The notes: generated by a model from the letters alone, not told the origin. Counted from the first letter of the stretch, positions 22,655 through 35,372 are shown. The stretch: 64,000 bases of DNA from Diphasiastrum complanatum (GCA_029204225.1 CM055101.1:58825579-58889578); one strand, 5' to 3'. Numbers and translations: made by a program.

Positions 22655-23299
22655 TTCTAATGTGATTCCATTGAGATCTCATTGTTTCTAGCTTTCTATG
22701 GATATGCTATCTTGAATGCTTGGTACTTTACTTGCTCTTAGCTTTACTTCCATTGTAATTGCTATTTGCTTAGATTTGGCACATGAAATTTCTTCGTATC
22801 AGAGCATAGATCCATGATTCATGATGATTCTATGAGAATTCCATTAGATTTGATGAGTTTATTATTTTTGTAGCTTTCTTTTTGCTAGTTTTTAGCTTTG
22901 AAATTTTTAGTCCTGTTCAGATGAAATTTTAGCATTTGATTTTGTTTTTTATTATTAATTTGATTCAATAGCTTTGCAGAGCCTTGGCTTTAATTTGCAC
23001 TAATTTTCAAGCCATTTGGATAAGAGATGCAAAAGTTATTGCACTTTTTCCAAAAGCTATCAAAAGAGGTGACTAGAATTTTTTGCCTTCACTTGATTTG
23101 AATTTTTCAGATTTGATCTGAGTTTTAATTTCTAGTTTCTTTCAATAGGATTTTAGAGCATTGTCTTAGCTTTGATTTGATCCATATGGCAGGTCATTTT
23201 GATTAGTATCCAAAAAGTTGTGACAATTCTTGATTCCTAGCTCTAGTTTTGTTAGTTTTCTTTTTTCAAAATTTTCAACCCTGTTCCGTTGTTAATTTG
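22655..23299 (+). mobile_element. Family X LTR end, primer site and leader, truncated
   Basis: 22655-22780 matches the last part of the family X LTRs found at 34477, 37987 and 56161 (ends GATTTGGCACATGA). The TATCAGAGCATAGATCC primer region follows, and then about 500 bp of leader that aligns throughout with the reverse complement of 37480-37985. The orientation is therefore plus. The internal part is cut off by the Ty3 element at 23300. The copy is old and incomplete. Confidence 0.82.
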
Positions 23300-24305
23300 T
23301 GTGGTGGCCTAGCCGTTATAGATTTCCACAAAATCAATGAACTACGTAGTATAAAAGGTTTGATCGTTCCCCAAGAGAGAGAATAATCTCATCTTTTGCA
23401 TGGTAAATGTATGTATGATGATAAACAGGCTAGAGTGTATAAAGTTCACAATGAATACTACAGCGACATAACTAGTTATCCAAAGATATTTGGGTAAATT
23501 GGCATCCAGGAACAGCAATGATAAAACGATTTGGTCAAGGTCTATAATTGTAAGAATTATTTTATCTTTCAAGCTCTTCAGGCATCAGAAAAACAGTCAG
23601 AACTGATAGCAACTAGCAATTAGATTCATCAAGCAGAAGCACATTAGCTAAAAGTTCTTCTTAATCAAACACAGAGAATTAGTTTTTATCGCAGGAAGCA
23701 AACAAGACAGAGCCTCAATGAATCCCATTATCTGAACACATAGCTCATTCAGAGTTGAAGGAATTTCTGCTAAAAGTCGGCTAATTTCCTGCACACATTA
23801 TTCAGAATTATTACTTGCTGGTGTCGCTTGAAAATCCTTGTTAGAGTAACTAAAATCAAGTATAACTTAAGAAACGTGTGTGATGCAAACAGAACAGTAT
23901 CACAATCAATCACAGATCATAGAGAGTGTGTTCGCACAAATGATAAGAAGTAATTTTGTGAGAGATAATAGAAGGAAAGAATGTTCAAGCTATAAGAACT
24001 TGCTCTTCGCTCTCTATTGATACTCAGCTCTGCGTAGAAATGCATATGTACAATGGCACATAGTGCTATCCTTATAGGAATGTTCTTCAGTCTCAATGTC
24101 GCTTACGAACCATCAAATGTCGGTTCTGAACTTCTATTGCGTCTCTTTAGAACGTCACAACTTCTACTCAAAATATGAATTTACAAAGTGCGAAATAGGC
24201 CTTTACATGTATTTAGGCACTATAGCACATTTTATACATATGAAAATTGAAAAATTTTACAATATATGACAAAATTTGGATAATGTGATATCATAAGACT
24301 CCACA
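23300..24305 (-). repeat. 3' LTR of the Ty3 element
   Basis: It pairs with 30929-31948. The two share GTTCCCCAAGAGAGAGAATA near one end and the CTCCACA terminus, but differ by scattered substitutions and small indels. Confidence 0.9.
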
Positions 24306-24486
24306 TATCCCCTTCCTCAACTGTGCAACAGCTTGCAAACAATCTGATTTATGGGCCTTGTCGCTTTCGGCTAGCTGGCTTGTTGTGGAAAATAGCCTTG
24401 TCTCGGGCTTCATTCTCTTCATTTTCTTGCTCCAATGTCAGTCCTTTTGTTGCCTGGAAATAGTTGTTCTTCTGGTTGTAGTCTTC

Positions 24487-24999
24487 TTAGAATGACAAAT
24501 TTGGATAACCAACCATTTCTTGATTGTCGATTGGTGCAAGGGGGTTATCAATTAATGTATTATTAACAAGATGTGTATACCAACTATCCTCGGTCAGGAT
24601 TTCAGACATCTCGGCAGAAGGGATAGTTAGTGAAAGGGCAGCATATGTATATTCGGGAAATTTTGCTTTAATATACAATTGTTGAACAGACAGGAGGGCA
24701 TACGAAATGAGAGAAGCAATATTTACATGGCTATAAGTATAATATGGTCTAGTTATTGGGTTAGTGGAGCGAAGTATGTTAAGTGTGAATGAGGGGGTGG
24801 ATGTGGTAGTAAATGGGGGAGGTAATGGCGGATGACTTCCTATTTTGGAGTCTTTGGTTACTAGAGAACCTTTGTCAGTTTTATCATTGGTATCAGAGAA
24901 CTGATGAGTAACTCGAGAAGAAACTGATTTAGATTTAGAAACAACTTCTTTCACATCAAAAATGTTAATTGATTCTAACTTATTCAAATACTCATACAA
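24487..24999 (-). CDS. Extra ORF between integrase and 3' LTR of the Ty3 element, unknown
   Basis: An intact 170-codon frame. It has a Lys/Ser/Asp-rich N-terminal third (YLNKLESINIFDVKEVV, then a polar linker), a proline run (HPPLPPPFTTTSTPSFT), and a more hydrophobic C-terminal half with many Tyr and Leu (ASLISYALLSVQQLYIKAKF). I see no signal peptide, clear membrane span or known motif. Some plant Ty3 lineages carry additional ORFs in this position, env-like or not; which type this is cannot be decided here. It is longer and better preserved than expected for a random frame in such an old element. Confidence 0.45.
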   Translation of the reverse strand: MYEYLNKLESINIFDVKEVVSKSKSVSSRVTHQFSDTNDKTDKGSLVTKDSKIGSHPPLPPPFTTTSTPSFTLNILRSTNPITRPYYTYSHVNIASLISYALLSVQQLYIKAKFPEYTYAALSLTIPSAEMSEILTEDSWYTHLVNNTLIDNPLAPIDNQEMVGYPNLSF

Positions 25000-27900
25000 T
25001 GCTGGAAAAATATTATTTTTGAATGTTCTTAGGTATTCTAAGATATATATATATACAAGGATCCTGCGACCACATGACTATAGTTAGTTTGCACATTGAA
25101 CTTGTTCTAAACAATGGCAAGGGCGAGGATTCTTTTTTTATGTACAGTTAATCTAGACCATAAAGTATTTATGTTAGAAAAAGTCCAAGGGTTCTCCCAT
25201 TGTTCTTTTGGTAAAAAAAGGTAATCCATTCTCCATTGGAGTTCTGGACTACAAAAAGGTGGAATAAAAAATGTTAATTCCTGATGAAATGTCTAAAATT
25301 ATGACCTTAGTAGTGAGTAGACAATCTTGTTTTTCTTTACAGCTGCTCCACTTGGTGACGCCTGGGATTGGTATGGAATGACGCTTAACGCCTCAGGTTG
25401 GTCTTCAGTAGCTTGTACCTCTGCAGCATCCTTGGTTTCAGTTTGTGTTTCTTGATCTCTCAGGATCTGCCTGCAGATGGTATCCGTTTGGATGGATCGT
25501 TCTTAATTGTGGCTTCGGCCTCTACCATCTTGGTAGCGTAGTCCGTGGCAATGAGTATGTAACGACGACGAGTTTTACGCGTGATTGGTCTAATAGGTCC
25601 TACAAAATCTATCCCCCACTTCTCAAAGGGTACTAAGGAGATAATTGGAGTAAGCGGCCAATGTGTCGCAAAGCTGGGTTTCCCCATCCTCTGGCATGCA
25701 TCACATTTTTGAATGAATAATCTAACATCTCTATAGATGGTAGGCCACCAATATTTAGCATTGAAAATCTTTTTTGTAGTGTTTTTAAGAGCATAGTGAC
25801 CCCCAAAATCTTCCTCATGTAATGCACTTCTTACAGCGGTCGTCTTGGTTGGTTCTAAACATCAGCGGAGACTATCGTCAGCTCCTAATTTATACAATAT
25901 TCTATTTACAATCGTATAAGGTCCTACCTTTGAAAGAAACACAGTTTTTTGCTGTTTATTAAAATGTTCAGGATATATCTGGTCCTATAAGAAGTTAATA
26001 AATTGATGTTTTCGATTGAATACACATTATATGTTCATATGGAAATTCATCAGAAATGGGCTTTAATTGATTTTTCGTTTGGAGGCGGGATATATAATCA
26101 GCATTTTGATGATCTTTGCATCTTCTACTTCATAATTAAACTCATCTAATTATAATACCCATCTAGCTATCCTACCCGAAAGATCAAGTTTATTCATTAA
26201 ATGTTTTAATGCGTAGTGATCTACATGAAAAACAAAAGGGTATCCCAAAAGTTAATGTCTAAATTTCTTTACTGAATAAATCATCCCTATTGCTTCTTGC
26301 TCTGTAGCGAAATCATTTTTTTTCTGATGCAGCGAGTTGCCTACCCGCATAGTAAATTGGATAGTCTATATTTTGGTCATGTTTCTGACTAAGCACTACA
26401 CCTACTGCAAACGATGATGTGTCTACATATACATGGAACTTTTTGGCCCAATTTGGAGGTCTAACCCTAGTGGCTACTGCTAATGACTGTTTCAATTGAT
26501 CAAAAGCTTGCTGATGGTCCTATGTCCAATGGTTTTCAATAGAGTTTTTTAGTAAACTTGTTAAAGGAGTTACTATTATAGCATAATCTTTAATTATCCT
26601 ATGATAATAACCTACATGTCCTAAAAAACCTCTAAGCTCTCTTAAATTGGTTGGTTCTAATAATTCTAAAATCATTTTTATTTTTTCGATGTCGGCTTGC
26701 ATACCATCCTTCGAAATTTTATGTCCTAACAGGATGCCTTCCCTCATCCCAAAGTAACACTTGGCTGGATGCGATTTAAGAGATGTCTCTTGACATCTTC
26801 TCAATGTTTTCTCTAATGCGTCTAAATGGCCTTTAGTTGATGAATAGACACAAAGTCATCCATAAAAATTTCTAACAACTTCTTTAAAAAAATTTGAAAA
26901 ATATTTGTCATCATACGTTGGAATGTGGCAGGTGCATTACAAAGACCAAAGGACATTTGTGTATACGCATACATTCCCCAATTAGTGGTGAAAGTGGTCT
27001 TGGATCTATCTTCCTCTTTTATAAAAACTTGGTTATAACCGGATAATCCATCTAAAAAGCTATAACGTTCATGACCAGCTACCCGGTCAAGAATAGTCTC
27101 TGTATATGGCAGAGGATGATAATCCTTTGTTGTAACATCATTTAGTTTCCTAAAAGCTTGGCAAACTCTAATCTTGCCCATCTTCTTCATAGGTACTATA
27201 ATTATTGGTGACACCCACTCACTGCTTAGAACAGGATATATAATACCCGCTCTAAGACATCTATCTAATTCGTCTTTTACTAATAAGGAGTACTTTGGAT
27301 TCAATCTATATTGGTGCTGCCTAACAAGTATTGTTCCCTGAATAACATCTATTCTATGTTTGCCCCATTTAACTGGTATTCCTATGAAATCATCCATCGA
27401 CCAAGCAAATACAATTTGGTATTTTTGAAAAAGCATTATATACTCTTCATGTTCCTGGTCCGATTGGTGTTCATATAGATTCAAAATCTTACCTTTTTTT
27501 ATTTCTATTTCTACATAATCTGTTTTATCTACCATCCCTTTGGTCAGGCTTGCTTTGGTTCCACCCAGAACTTCCCTTGACTCGGATGTTGTTGGTATTT
27601 CCTCTTCCTCATCAATCTCATAGCATTCTATGAAATTGATCCAGGATTCAGCATGCTAGCTAACTCCTCACCCCATCTCAAAAGGTGACTCCCTATTGGA
27701 CTGGCTATGAGAATACCTGGAAAAAATATTTTTGGTAGATCAATTTATAATAGCATCTGCTTGATATAACCATGGTCTTCCAAATAATATTGAATAAGGT
27801 GGTGTATCTACTGGATTTATGACAAGGAAATTCATACCAAACGTCTCTGTCTCTATAACTACGTTAATACCTTTTAGCTTGCCTACTGGTATACATTTAC

Positions 27901-30900
27901 TTGCGTCTACTAAATGGATTTCATGATAAGTGATAGGCTGTATCTAGTTTTGTAATCCTGATTTCTTAACCATTGTTTCTGTTATTAAGTTGATACTGGA
28001 TCCTAAGTCTATTAGTATTCTATCTATAGTCCGATCTCCTATGATAGCACTAATCTCTGGAACTCCACAATCTCCTCTATCTACATATTCTACTCTATTA
28101 CTGTATGCAAGTATACTTAGTGTGACAAACCTCTCCCCTTCCTCAGTACCTACTGACTCAAGCCCTTCTTCCTCCGAAGTATAGCTCGAGGAAGATGTAG
28201 GTGTCTCACCTTCGTACTTATCCTTTTCCCATAGTATGGAAATTCTTTTGTGACTTCTCCCTATCGGTGTCTCCATCTGGTCTCTCAAGGTAATCTCCTT
28301 CTTCTTCCAGTGGGTTATAACATCGGCATAGTAGAGCCATGTCCGTCCTAATAACACATTATATGACGATTGTCTCGTAGTTTTTAATATTATAAAGTCC
28401 ATAAGAAACTTATGGTCTCTGATATAAAGTGTAACCTGAGACAATTCTCCTATTGGTGATCTTCTAGTTGCATCAGCTAACCTTAAATGTCTTAAGGTGG
28501 GTGCTATTCTATAATGAATGCCTAATTCATATGTTGTTTCTTCAGTCATTATATTTACACTAGATCCGGAATCTATGGGTACACTATCTAAGATGCAACC
28601 ATTAATTACTACTTGAATCTTTGGTTGGCCTTTATCACCGTAATTAACTAATCCTATGTTGACTACTGGTAACTTTGCTTTTCTTCTCTTTTTATTTTGC
28701 AAAAATTGCTTAATTTCTTTCTTATAATATTGATTATCATCTAATAACTGTTTAATAGTTATATTGGGCATTTTGGAAACAAGCTCCACAATACCATAAG
28801 AACGGTTTCTAAGTGGCGACAGATCTCTAGGTATCTCGTTACTTATAACTGGATCTGAAAATGTTACTTTTTTAACTTTTCTAGATTCTTTGTCTATAAA
28901 CTTTTTAGCTTCTGAACTAATATCAACATCATAATGTTTTTCACTAGACCTATTGAGGTTTAATTCTTTATTACTAGGAATTTTTACTAACTGTTTTGTG
29001 ACCTTCGCTTTTTCTGTCGCACTTTTTGCGATTTTCGCAATTTTCATCTTAGTTTTCTTCTTATCTTTAAGAGTTAAAAAATATTTACTACTTCTTGTAG
29101 TTACGTTATTTATCTTTTCATCTAAATCTGGCCATTGATGGTCTTGATCTAATAATTCAAAATCTACTTCTATCCTCTGAACTATCATGTTAGTGTTAGT
29201 CTTAGATGGCTGAGGGTCGTCTTCCCTAGGTGAGTTTACAAACCTTGGTTTAGACCGTGGTTGTTGAGGACATTCAGCAGTGACATGCCCTTCGCCTTTA
29301 CAGTTAGCGCAGAGCGGCACATATCCTACTGACATCTTGGATTCAGGGCAATCAGGCGAATAATGACCCGAGACTCCACAATTGTAGCACAAACCCCTTA
29401 CTCTGGACGGTGGAGTGGAATCCCGTGTTCCGCCCCATCGCAAAATAGTGTACTATTGACCAGTACGTTGTTCGGTATAATGGTTTTTTAGTTAGTAGGA
29501 GTTGCAATATAAGCTACCTCCTCATGATAATTAATCGGACAGAGGAATAGTTCCTCTTCTAAATAGTTAGTCTGTAAACTGAGATGGTTGATCTTAGAAT
29601 GACCTTCCTTCCCACAAGTGGTACACCACACATTGGCATTAGGCTTCGCTTTCTTTTGCTTGGCTTTAGCATTAGACATTTGGACCTTTAAATCACTCAT
29701 TTCTTTTGCTAATAACTCAATACTTTTCCTTAATGGATTCATCTTTTCGGATTTCTTCATTCTTTTCTTCCTATCTGAGTTCCTATTCTTGGATTTCCTA
29801 TAAGAAAATTCTTCTTCGATGAAGAAGAATAAGATGAATACTCAGAAGATTCTTCCTCATCCACTGAATTAGATTCTGATTCAGATTCAATAGATGATTC
29901 AGACTCTTCTGTACGTTTGAATTTGTGCTTTTTACTACTTTTTCTTTCATTTCTCCGTCTACGAGAAATTCGAGAAGTTTCGTAATTCTCGGTAGAGGCG
30001 ATGACATCTTCCAAAGAAGTCATCAGACCTTGTCGACACTAACGATCCATTTTCTTAGGCAAACCACCCAAGAACCATTCATTTTTCATAGGAACTGGAT
30101 ACTGGGCTCCTAACTTTCCTATTTAATTTTTAACCTTATGAGTATACTTCCTAAGTGATTCCTTTAGCTTTTTCTCCACAGAGTTAACCCGAGCCAACAA
30201 TCTAGTGGAATATCCTATCTCCCTAAACTGATTAAGGAATGCTACTTTTAAAACATTCCAAGTATTAATTATTTCCTGTACTAATTGACTGTACCAAATC
30301 CTAACTTGTTTATGCAGAAGACCTGGCAAAATTCTAACTTTGTCCTCGTCAGTATGTTCTTTGTTTGCTATGGTAATGGATTTAAACTGCAACAAATAAC
30401 TATCCGCATTTTCAGATGATGATCCCTTAAAGAAATCGTATCTGATTTTTGTAGATGTGGGTGGCGCTGGGTTAGCCATAATCAACAGATGGTGGTGAAC
30501 TAGGTGAACTTGGAGGATCAGAATCTAGACTACGCTCAGACAATGGTTCTGAAGAAGAAGGTTTTGATTTTGAACTTGGTTCGAAAGTAGAATTAGATGA
30601 ATCTGATTCAGGTGAATATGTAGAACTTGGTGTTTCAACGGATCTTTCCTCAAATGAATCTACAAGTGGTGTAGTAGCATTTAGAAGATCATTAAATGCT
30701 TCAGGTGTTAATCTTGCTCTAATTGGTGAGTTTTGCAAAATCTGCAAATCTAAATCTCCAGATTCCCTATATGCTTCTAATCATTGTGCACGCTCTAAAC
30801 GTTTCTGTTCAATAATTGCTTGAGAGTATGTTCTTGGCATGCATTACATGAGAAAGATTCGTAGATGTAATATACTTAAAAATATTGCAAAAGGTGAAAT

Positions 30901-30928
30901 TTATCTCCCCGGCATCGACGCCAAATTA

Positions 30929-31948
30929 TGTGGTGGCCTAGTCGTTATAGATTTCCACAAAATCGATGAATTAAGTAGTATAAAAGGTTTGACCGTTCCC
31001 CAAGAGAGAGAATAATCTCATCTTTTGCATGGTAACTATATGTATGATGGTAAACGGACTGGGATGTGTAATATTCACAGTGAATATTGCAGCAACATTT
31101 CTGGTGATCCAAAGATATTTGGATAAATTGGTGTCCAGGAACACCAATGATAAAACGATTTGGTCAAGGTCTGTGGTTGTAAAGATTACTTTATCTTTCA
31201 GGCTCTTCAGGTATTAGTTAAGCAATCAGATCAGACAACAACTAGCAAATAGATTCATCAAACAAAATCACATTGGCTAAAGATTCTTCTTAATCAAGCA
31301 CAGAGAATTAGTTCTTATCATAGGAAGCAAACAGAATAGAGCATCAAACAATCTCATTATCTGAACACATAGCTCATTCAGTGTTGAAGGAAGTTCTGCT
31401 AAAAGTTATGCTTAACAGCTTCGGTCAATTCCCTGCACACATTAGTCATAATTGTTGCTTGTTGGTGATGCCTGAAAATATGTGTTAGAGTAACTGAAAT
31501 TCAGTAAGACGTGGGAAATATGTGTGACGCAAACAGAACAGTATCACAATCAATTACAGATCATACAGAGTGTATTCGCTCAAATGGTAAGAAGTAATTC
31601 TGTGAAAGATAGCAGAGGGAAAGAATGCTCAAGCTACAGAAACTTGGTCTTCTCTCTCTATTGATACTCAGCTCTATGTAAAAATGCGTCAGTACAATGG
31701 CACAAAGTGTTGTCCTTATAGGAACGATCACCGGCCTCAATGTCGTTTACGAACCGTCAAAATGTCGGTTCTGATCTGCTACTGCGTCGCTTATAGAACG
31801 TCGCAACTTCTATAATAAATGTGAATTTATAAAGTGCAAATAGGCCTTTACATGAATTTAGGTACTAGCACATTTACATATATGAAAATTGAAATTTTTT
31901 ACAAAATATAACAAAAACTTGGACAATGTGGGATCATGAGGCTCCACA
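30929..31948 (-). repeat. 5' LTR of the Ty3 element
   Basis: About 1,020 bp, next to the GGCGTCGATGCCGGGGA primer site on the internal side (30905-30928). The five outer bases are ACTTG, against ATTTG outside the other LTR: a possible target duplication with one change. Confidence 0.9.
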
Positions 31949-32097
31949 ACTTGACCTACTCTTTAGACTTGATCTAACCTACACTAGGGTAGGTTTCTTA
32001 ACATGGCTCCATGGCCTCACACGTGTGGGACCCACTATGTACATAATTTACAATATTTGAGATAGGTAGATTTGCCAACATAGGCAATTTTTCACAC
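31949..32097 (-). mobile_element. Remnant LTR end related to the TRIM-like element
   Basis: This segment (GACTTGATCTAACCTACACT ... GTGTGGGACCCA ... TTTTTCACA) aligns with the last 200 bases of the 15.8-kb and 17.1-kb TRIM LTRs but is more diverged. It starts right at the Ty3 element's edge, so that insertion or a later rearrangement removed the rest. Confidence 0.72.
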
Positions 32098-33728
32098 TTA
32101 TGTGGTAGCTAAGAATTTCAAAGAAAAAAAAAAAAACTTGCGTGGGGATTATGTAGGAGAAGTCCCTAAGGCCTTGGACCTTTTGCCCTAGTCAAGGCCT
32201 TAATTTTGGGTTCCCCCGCCTTTGGACAATGACCTCCTATAACCATGACTCATGCATGGTAAAGCAATAGCCATGCATAATAAAGCCAATGCTTTTTTGG
32301 TCTCACGATAAAAGGCCCTAGGCTAGAGAAAAACCTGCCTTTTTATCTAACATTACACTTCAACTTTTAGCTTGAAAATTTAAATTATATTTGAGATTGT
32401 TGTCTTTACCTTTACCATGGTAATGTCCTTCATTGTCCAATTGCAAGGTGTTGCGATGGGCCTCCAGTCTACGTTAGATACCAGCATGGTGGAGGCCATT
32501 ATATTATACATTCTCCTTTTCAGAATGTTACCTACTAGTGATCTTAAGAACCCAACAAATTCAAATGTGTCAATTGTTAAAATTGGCATTTTACACTGCA
32601 CGGTTGGGTGTGATCAAAGGGCAAACACTATGATGGATGTTTTGCTAGCGATCTACTGGGGGAGACACTGATGGCGAGGACTTCATGGTGTGCTCATTTG
32701 GGAGTACAGGATGGCATTACAGCAAGATGCCAGTCATTGGCATTCGCATCGATGGGGACACATCATGGGCGTGGATAAGCTCCCTATAGCTTTCATGCAT
32801 GGCTATATTTGCAGGAGTCTAGGCTTGGTACAAGTGTTGGAACCTGTATGGTTCAGATTCACAAGTGGTGAGATCAAAAAGCCTAGAGGAAGACACTCAG
32901 ATCCATATACCTCAGTATGATCAGGGAGACAGTAGTCTCAGAATCTCGTGAGCAACAACTCAAGGACATGCTTGCTTTGGCATGATATCAAGTGGCACAT
33001 AGCTAGGGTGAGCGAGTAGATGCTAGGATCCAGGAGAGGCAGGTGATGCTTCGCCGATCAACTTGGATAGAAGGATGGTGACCAAGATGGGAGACATCAG
33101 GTGAGCATAGTATGTGGATGACGAGTCCATTGGGGTGGCACTCATGGAGATGCTATAGTTGCTTAGGTAGGATACATTATTGTATGCATAGTGGATGTTC
33201 TTCAGCTAGTGCATCATGTGTGGTGACCTAGAGATAGGTCAGGCCTACTTGGAGGTAGGTGGCATGGAGTGCACTTGGAGGTGGTACATATCCTGAGGGC
33301 ATGGAGTGCTTTACGAGGTGATGTGGATCTAGCATGCCCATGGTTGTGAGCCGATAGGGATGGAGATGGTTGCTCAGGGAGTGACAATTGATACTTTGGC
33401 GAGTGATCAGGTGAGCAGCATGGTTATATGCATAGTGGTCTTCAGGTTGGCATCATAGCTTGTTTTATATGCATCATTATTTGGTAAGCAGGATGCAACT
33501 TTTGGTTAGATCCATTTGGAGTCTAGTTGCACTATAGGTGGACAAATTCTTGGGGAGCTATCAACTGGTAATGGATACTTTATGATCAGATGGTACATGG
33601 TACAGGATTTTGATGGAGCTATCCTTCTTGATAGGCTACAGGATCATGGGCGAGTTTCACATCTCGATGGTGGATCTAGTTTGAAAACATAAAAATAAAA
33701 ATCTAACAATTTGTTCTTTTTTTGGCCA
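32098..33728. other. Stretch with no clear gene; possible decayed upstream part of the next gene
   Basis: About 32.6-33.7 kb is richer in G and in GATGG/GGTGA words than the surroundings, as if once coding on the plus strand, but no frame stays open or shows a motif. A TTTTTTTGGCCAG acceptor at 33717-33729 leads into the next feature. Confidence 0.4.
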
Positions 33729-33729
33729 G

Positions 33730-34476
33730 ATATTATCATTTGACCGGTCTGCAAATGATGCATAATTTTCCTGCCTCAGGCCATGGAAAAGGCGAGCACA
33801 ACGGAGCGGGTGCGGTCATCAAGAGAACTCTTACTCACGAGGAGTTGAAACTAGATGGCTGGCCCTTGAAATGTGTAGCAGATGTGGTCGCATATCTGAA
33901 AGAAATATTTAGGCCAAAAAAGAGAAGGTCACAACTGCAGTACAAGAAGGGTTTTCTGGCTGGTCAGTAAGGATGAGGTGCAATATGATGTGAAATGGGA
34001 TTGTCAGCGCATCACAAGCTCACGCTCGTTCCATTGTGTTGACGGATATTCCCAGGATAGTCCATGCTCACTACAATGTTGCACATTGTTATGTTTTTGT
34101 TATTCATGTATTACAGGGCAATGGAGAAGATGCAGGAACAAACAACACATGGAAGAGTGAAAATATTTGTTTATCCAACCATTTCCAGAGTCAAAGGTAG
34201 CTAGCAGCGACGAAGACGATGATGCTGGAGATAATGATGGTGCTTATGGATCCATGCCAATACATAATGACACCAACCTGCCCATGTATGAGGGAAATCC
34301 TGATAGTTTGTGAGATGTTGTCCACTGGGGACAATTTTGCGATCAAAGCAGGAGAGAGAGGAGAGGATTTCTATGTCCTTAAATGCACCAAGACGATGTA
34401 CCAGGCAGCGACAGCACAGAAGGATGCATGGCACAACAGAGTTGTTAGAGGAGGGAGAGTAGTTGATACCAAGAAA
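33730..34476 (+). pseudogene. Second unrecognised transposon-like gene, C-terminal half
   Basis: After the splice acceptor at 33729 the frame reads HNFPASGHGKGEHNGAGAVI, KRTL and later DVVAYLKEIFRPKKRR. Near 34080-34150 follow LLCFCYSCI and GQWRRCRNKQHMEEW, a C-x-C-x2-C cluster with a later cysteine that looks metal-binding. Near 34320-34400 a segment reads STGDNFAIKAGERGEDFYVL. From memory, a GKGxxDGxGA..KR box followed by a CFC..C cluster and a GDxxA..DFY segment occurs in uncharacterised repeat-borne proteins in animals and plants; I cannot name the family with confidence. The frame shifts at least once between these blocks. The right end is cut by the family X LTR at 34477. Confidence 0.5.
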
Positions 34477-34952
34477 TGTCATGTGCCAAATCCCAAACTA
34501 ATAGCAATTACAATGAAGTAAATCTAGAAGCAAGAAGAGAACAAGACAATCATGATAGCATATCAATAGAAAGCTAGAAACATGGAGATCACCATAGAAT
34601 CACATTAGTAATGAAAGAAAGAGTACAAGATATGAACATGAGCATTGATTCATGTGGATAGGGCACATGATACCTAGCAATGGAGATCCCTATGGCTCAC
34701 ATTCACAAGGAAGCTAGAAGCTCTCACTTGAAAATGAGCCAAAAGATTTACAAAGTGATGTCTCTTGCCTAGTTATAGACAATGCTCTCACCTAACTAAA
34801 CTTAACCATCTTGAGGGATAGTTAGCCTTTGTTAAGTTCTATAAGAGAAAATCGTCTTGTTCTTAAGGCTAATAGCTCCTTTTGGGCCTACAAAGCTTAC
34901 AATGGATATTATATTGTCTTGAAAAGCACTGATGTACTAAAAGTACATGACA
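34477..34952 (-). repeat. 3' LTR of the family X element
   Basis: It is nearly identical to 37987-38521 except for the missing segment of about 60 bp. The purine tract lies just outside at 34953-34963 as read on the plus strand (CTCCCCCTACTT). Confidence 0.9.
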
Positions 34953-35159
34953 CTCCCCCTACTTAAACATTGTTGTCCTCAAAAATGAAGACGCTTGTTT
35001 GATCAACTTGATCGCCTTGGTTAAGTAGTCATGACTAAGGATGTGTCATCCAAAAACTAATTTATTGCCTTGTTACAGATCCAAAGCTATCCAATTGAAT
35101 CCATTTTGCTAGCTTTAGACTGTAGTCCTTGTTTCCTTAACGTGCGATTTCATATTGTA

Positions 35160-35372
35160 TTTCATCAATAGTTGGAAATTGAATGTTTTGACTATAACGG
35201 TCCATCATTAGTGACTACTGAAGACTTGTGGACTATGAATTCATCGTCTGAAATTAATTTAGAATGGTATTTTACAGCTGGTAAAATTGCTCTTCTCCAC
35301 CCACTTAAAAATTCTAAATCCTCGAAGAATAAAGTGGCTGTGAATGGAAAGTGTAACAAATTAAAATGAAGT
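35160..35372 (+). other. Open frame inside the family X element, unknown
   Basis: A 65-codon frame with ordinary amino-acid variety (FDYNGPSLVTTEDLW, then a Lys/Asn/Ser-rich tail). It could be another captured exon, since it lies in the part of the element not shared with the related copy at 54-56 kb. No family is recognised. Confidence 0.25.

Larger units (their letters stand above)
23300..31948 (-). mobile_element. Ty3 (gypsy/Metaviridae) LTR retrotransposon, old and broken
   Basis: The LTRs are 23300-24305 and 30929-31948, about 1.0 kb each, with TGTGGTGGCC at the low end and CTCCACA at the high end. On the minus strand the 5' LTR is the 31-kb copy, followed by TTTGGCGTCGATGCCGGGGA, the usual tRNA-Asp-type primer site. 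A purine tract (GAGGAAGGGGAT) precedes the 3' LTR. The domains run gag (about 30.8-30.1 kb), CCHC knuckles (about 29.6 and 29.4-29.3 kb), protease-like DSGSS (about 28.6 kb) and a second DLGSS (about 28.0 kb), reverse transcriptase (27.5-26.5 kb, with the catalytic box reading FMDDFVS), RNase H (about 26.5-26.3 kb) and integrase (about 25.8-25.45 kb, C-terminus lacking). An extra ORF lies at 24487-24999. The LTRs differ substantially, so it is old. It is broken, with roughly ten or more breaks. Confidence 0.93.
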
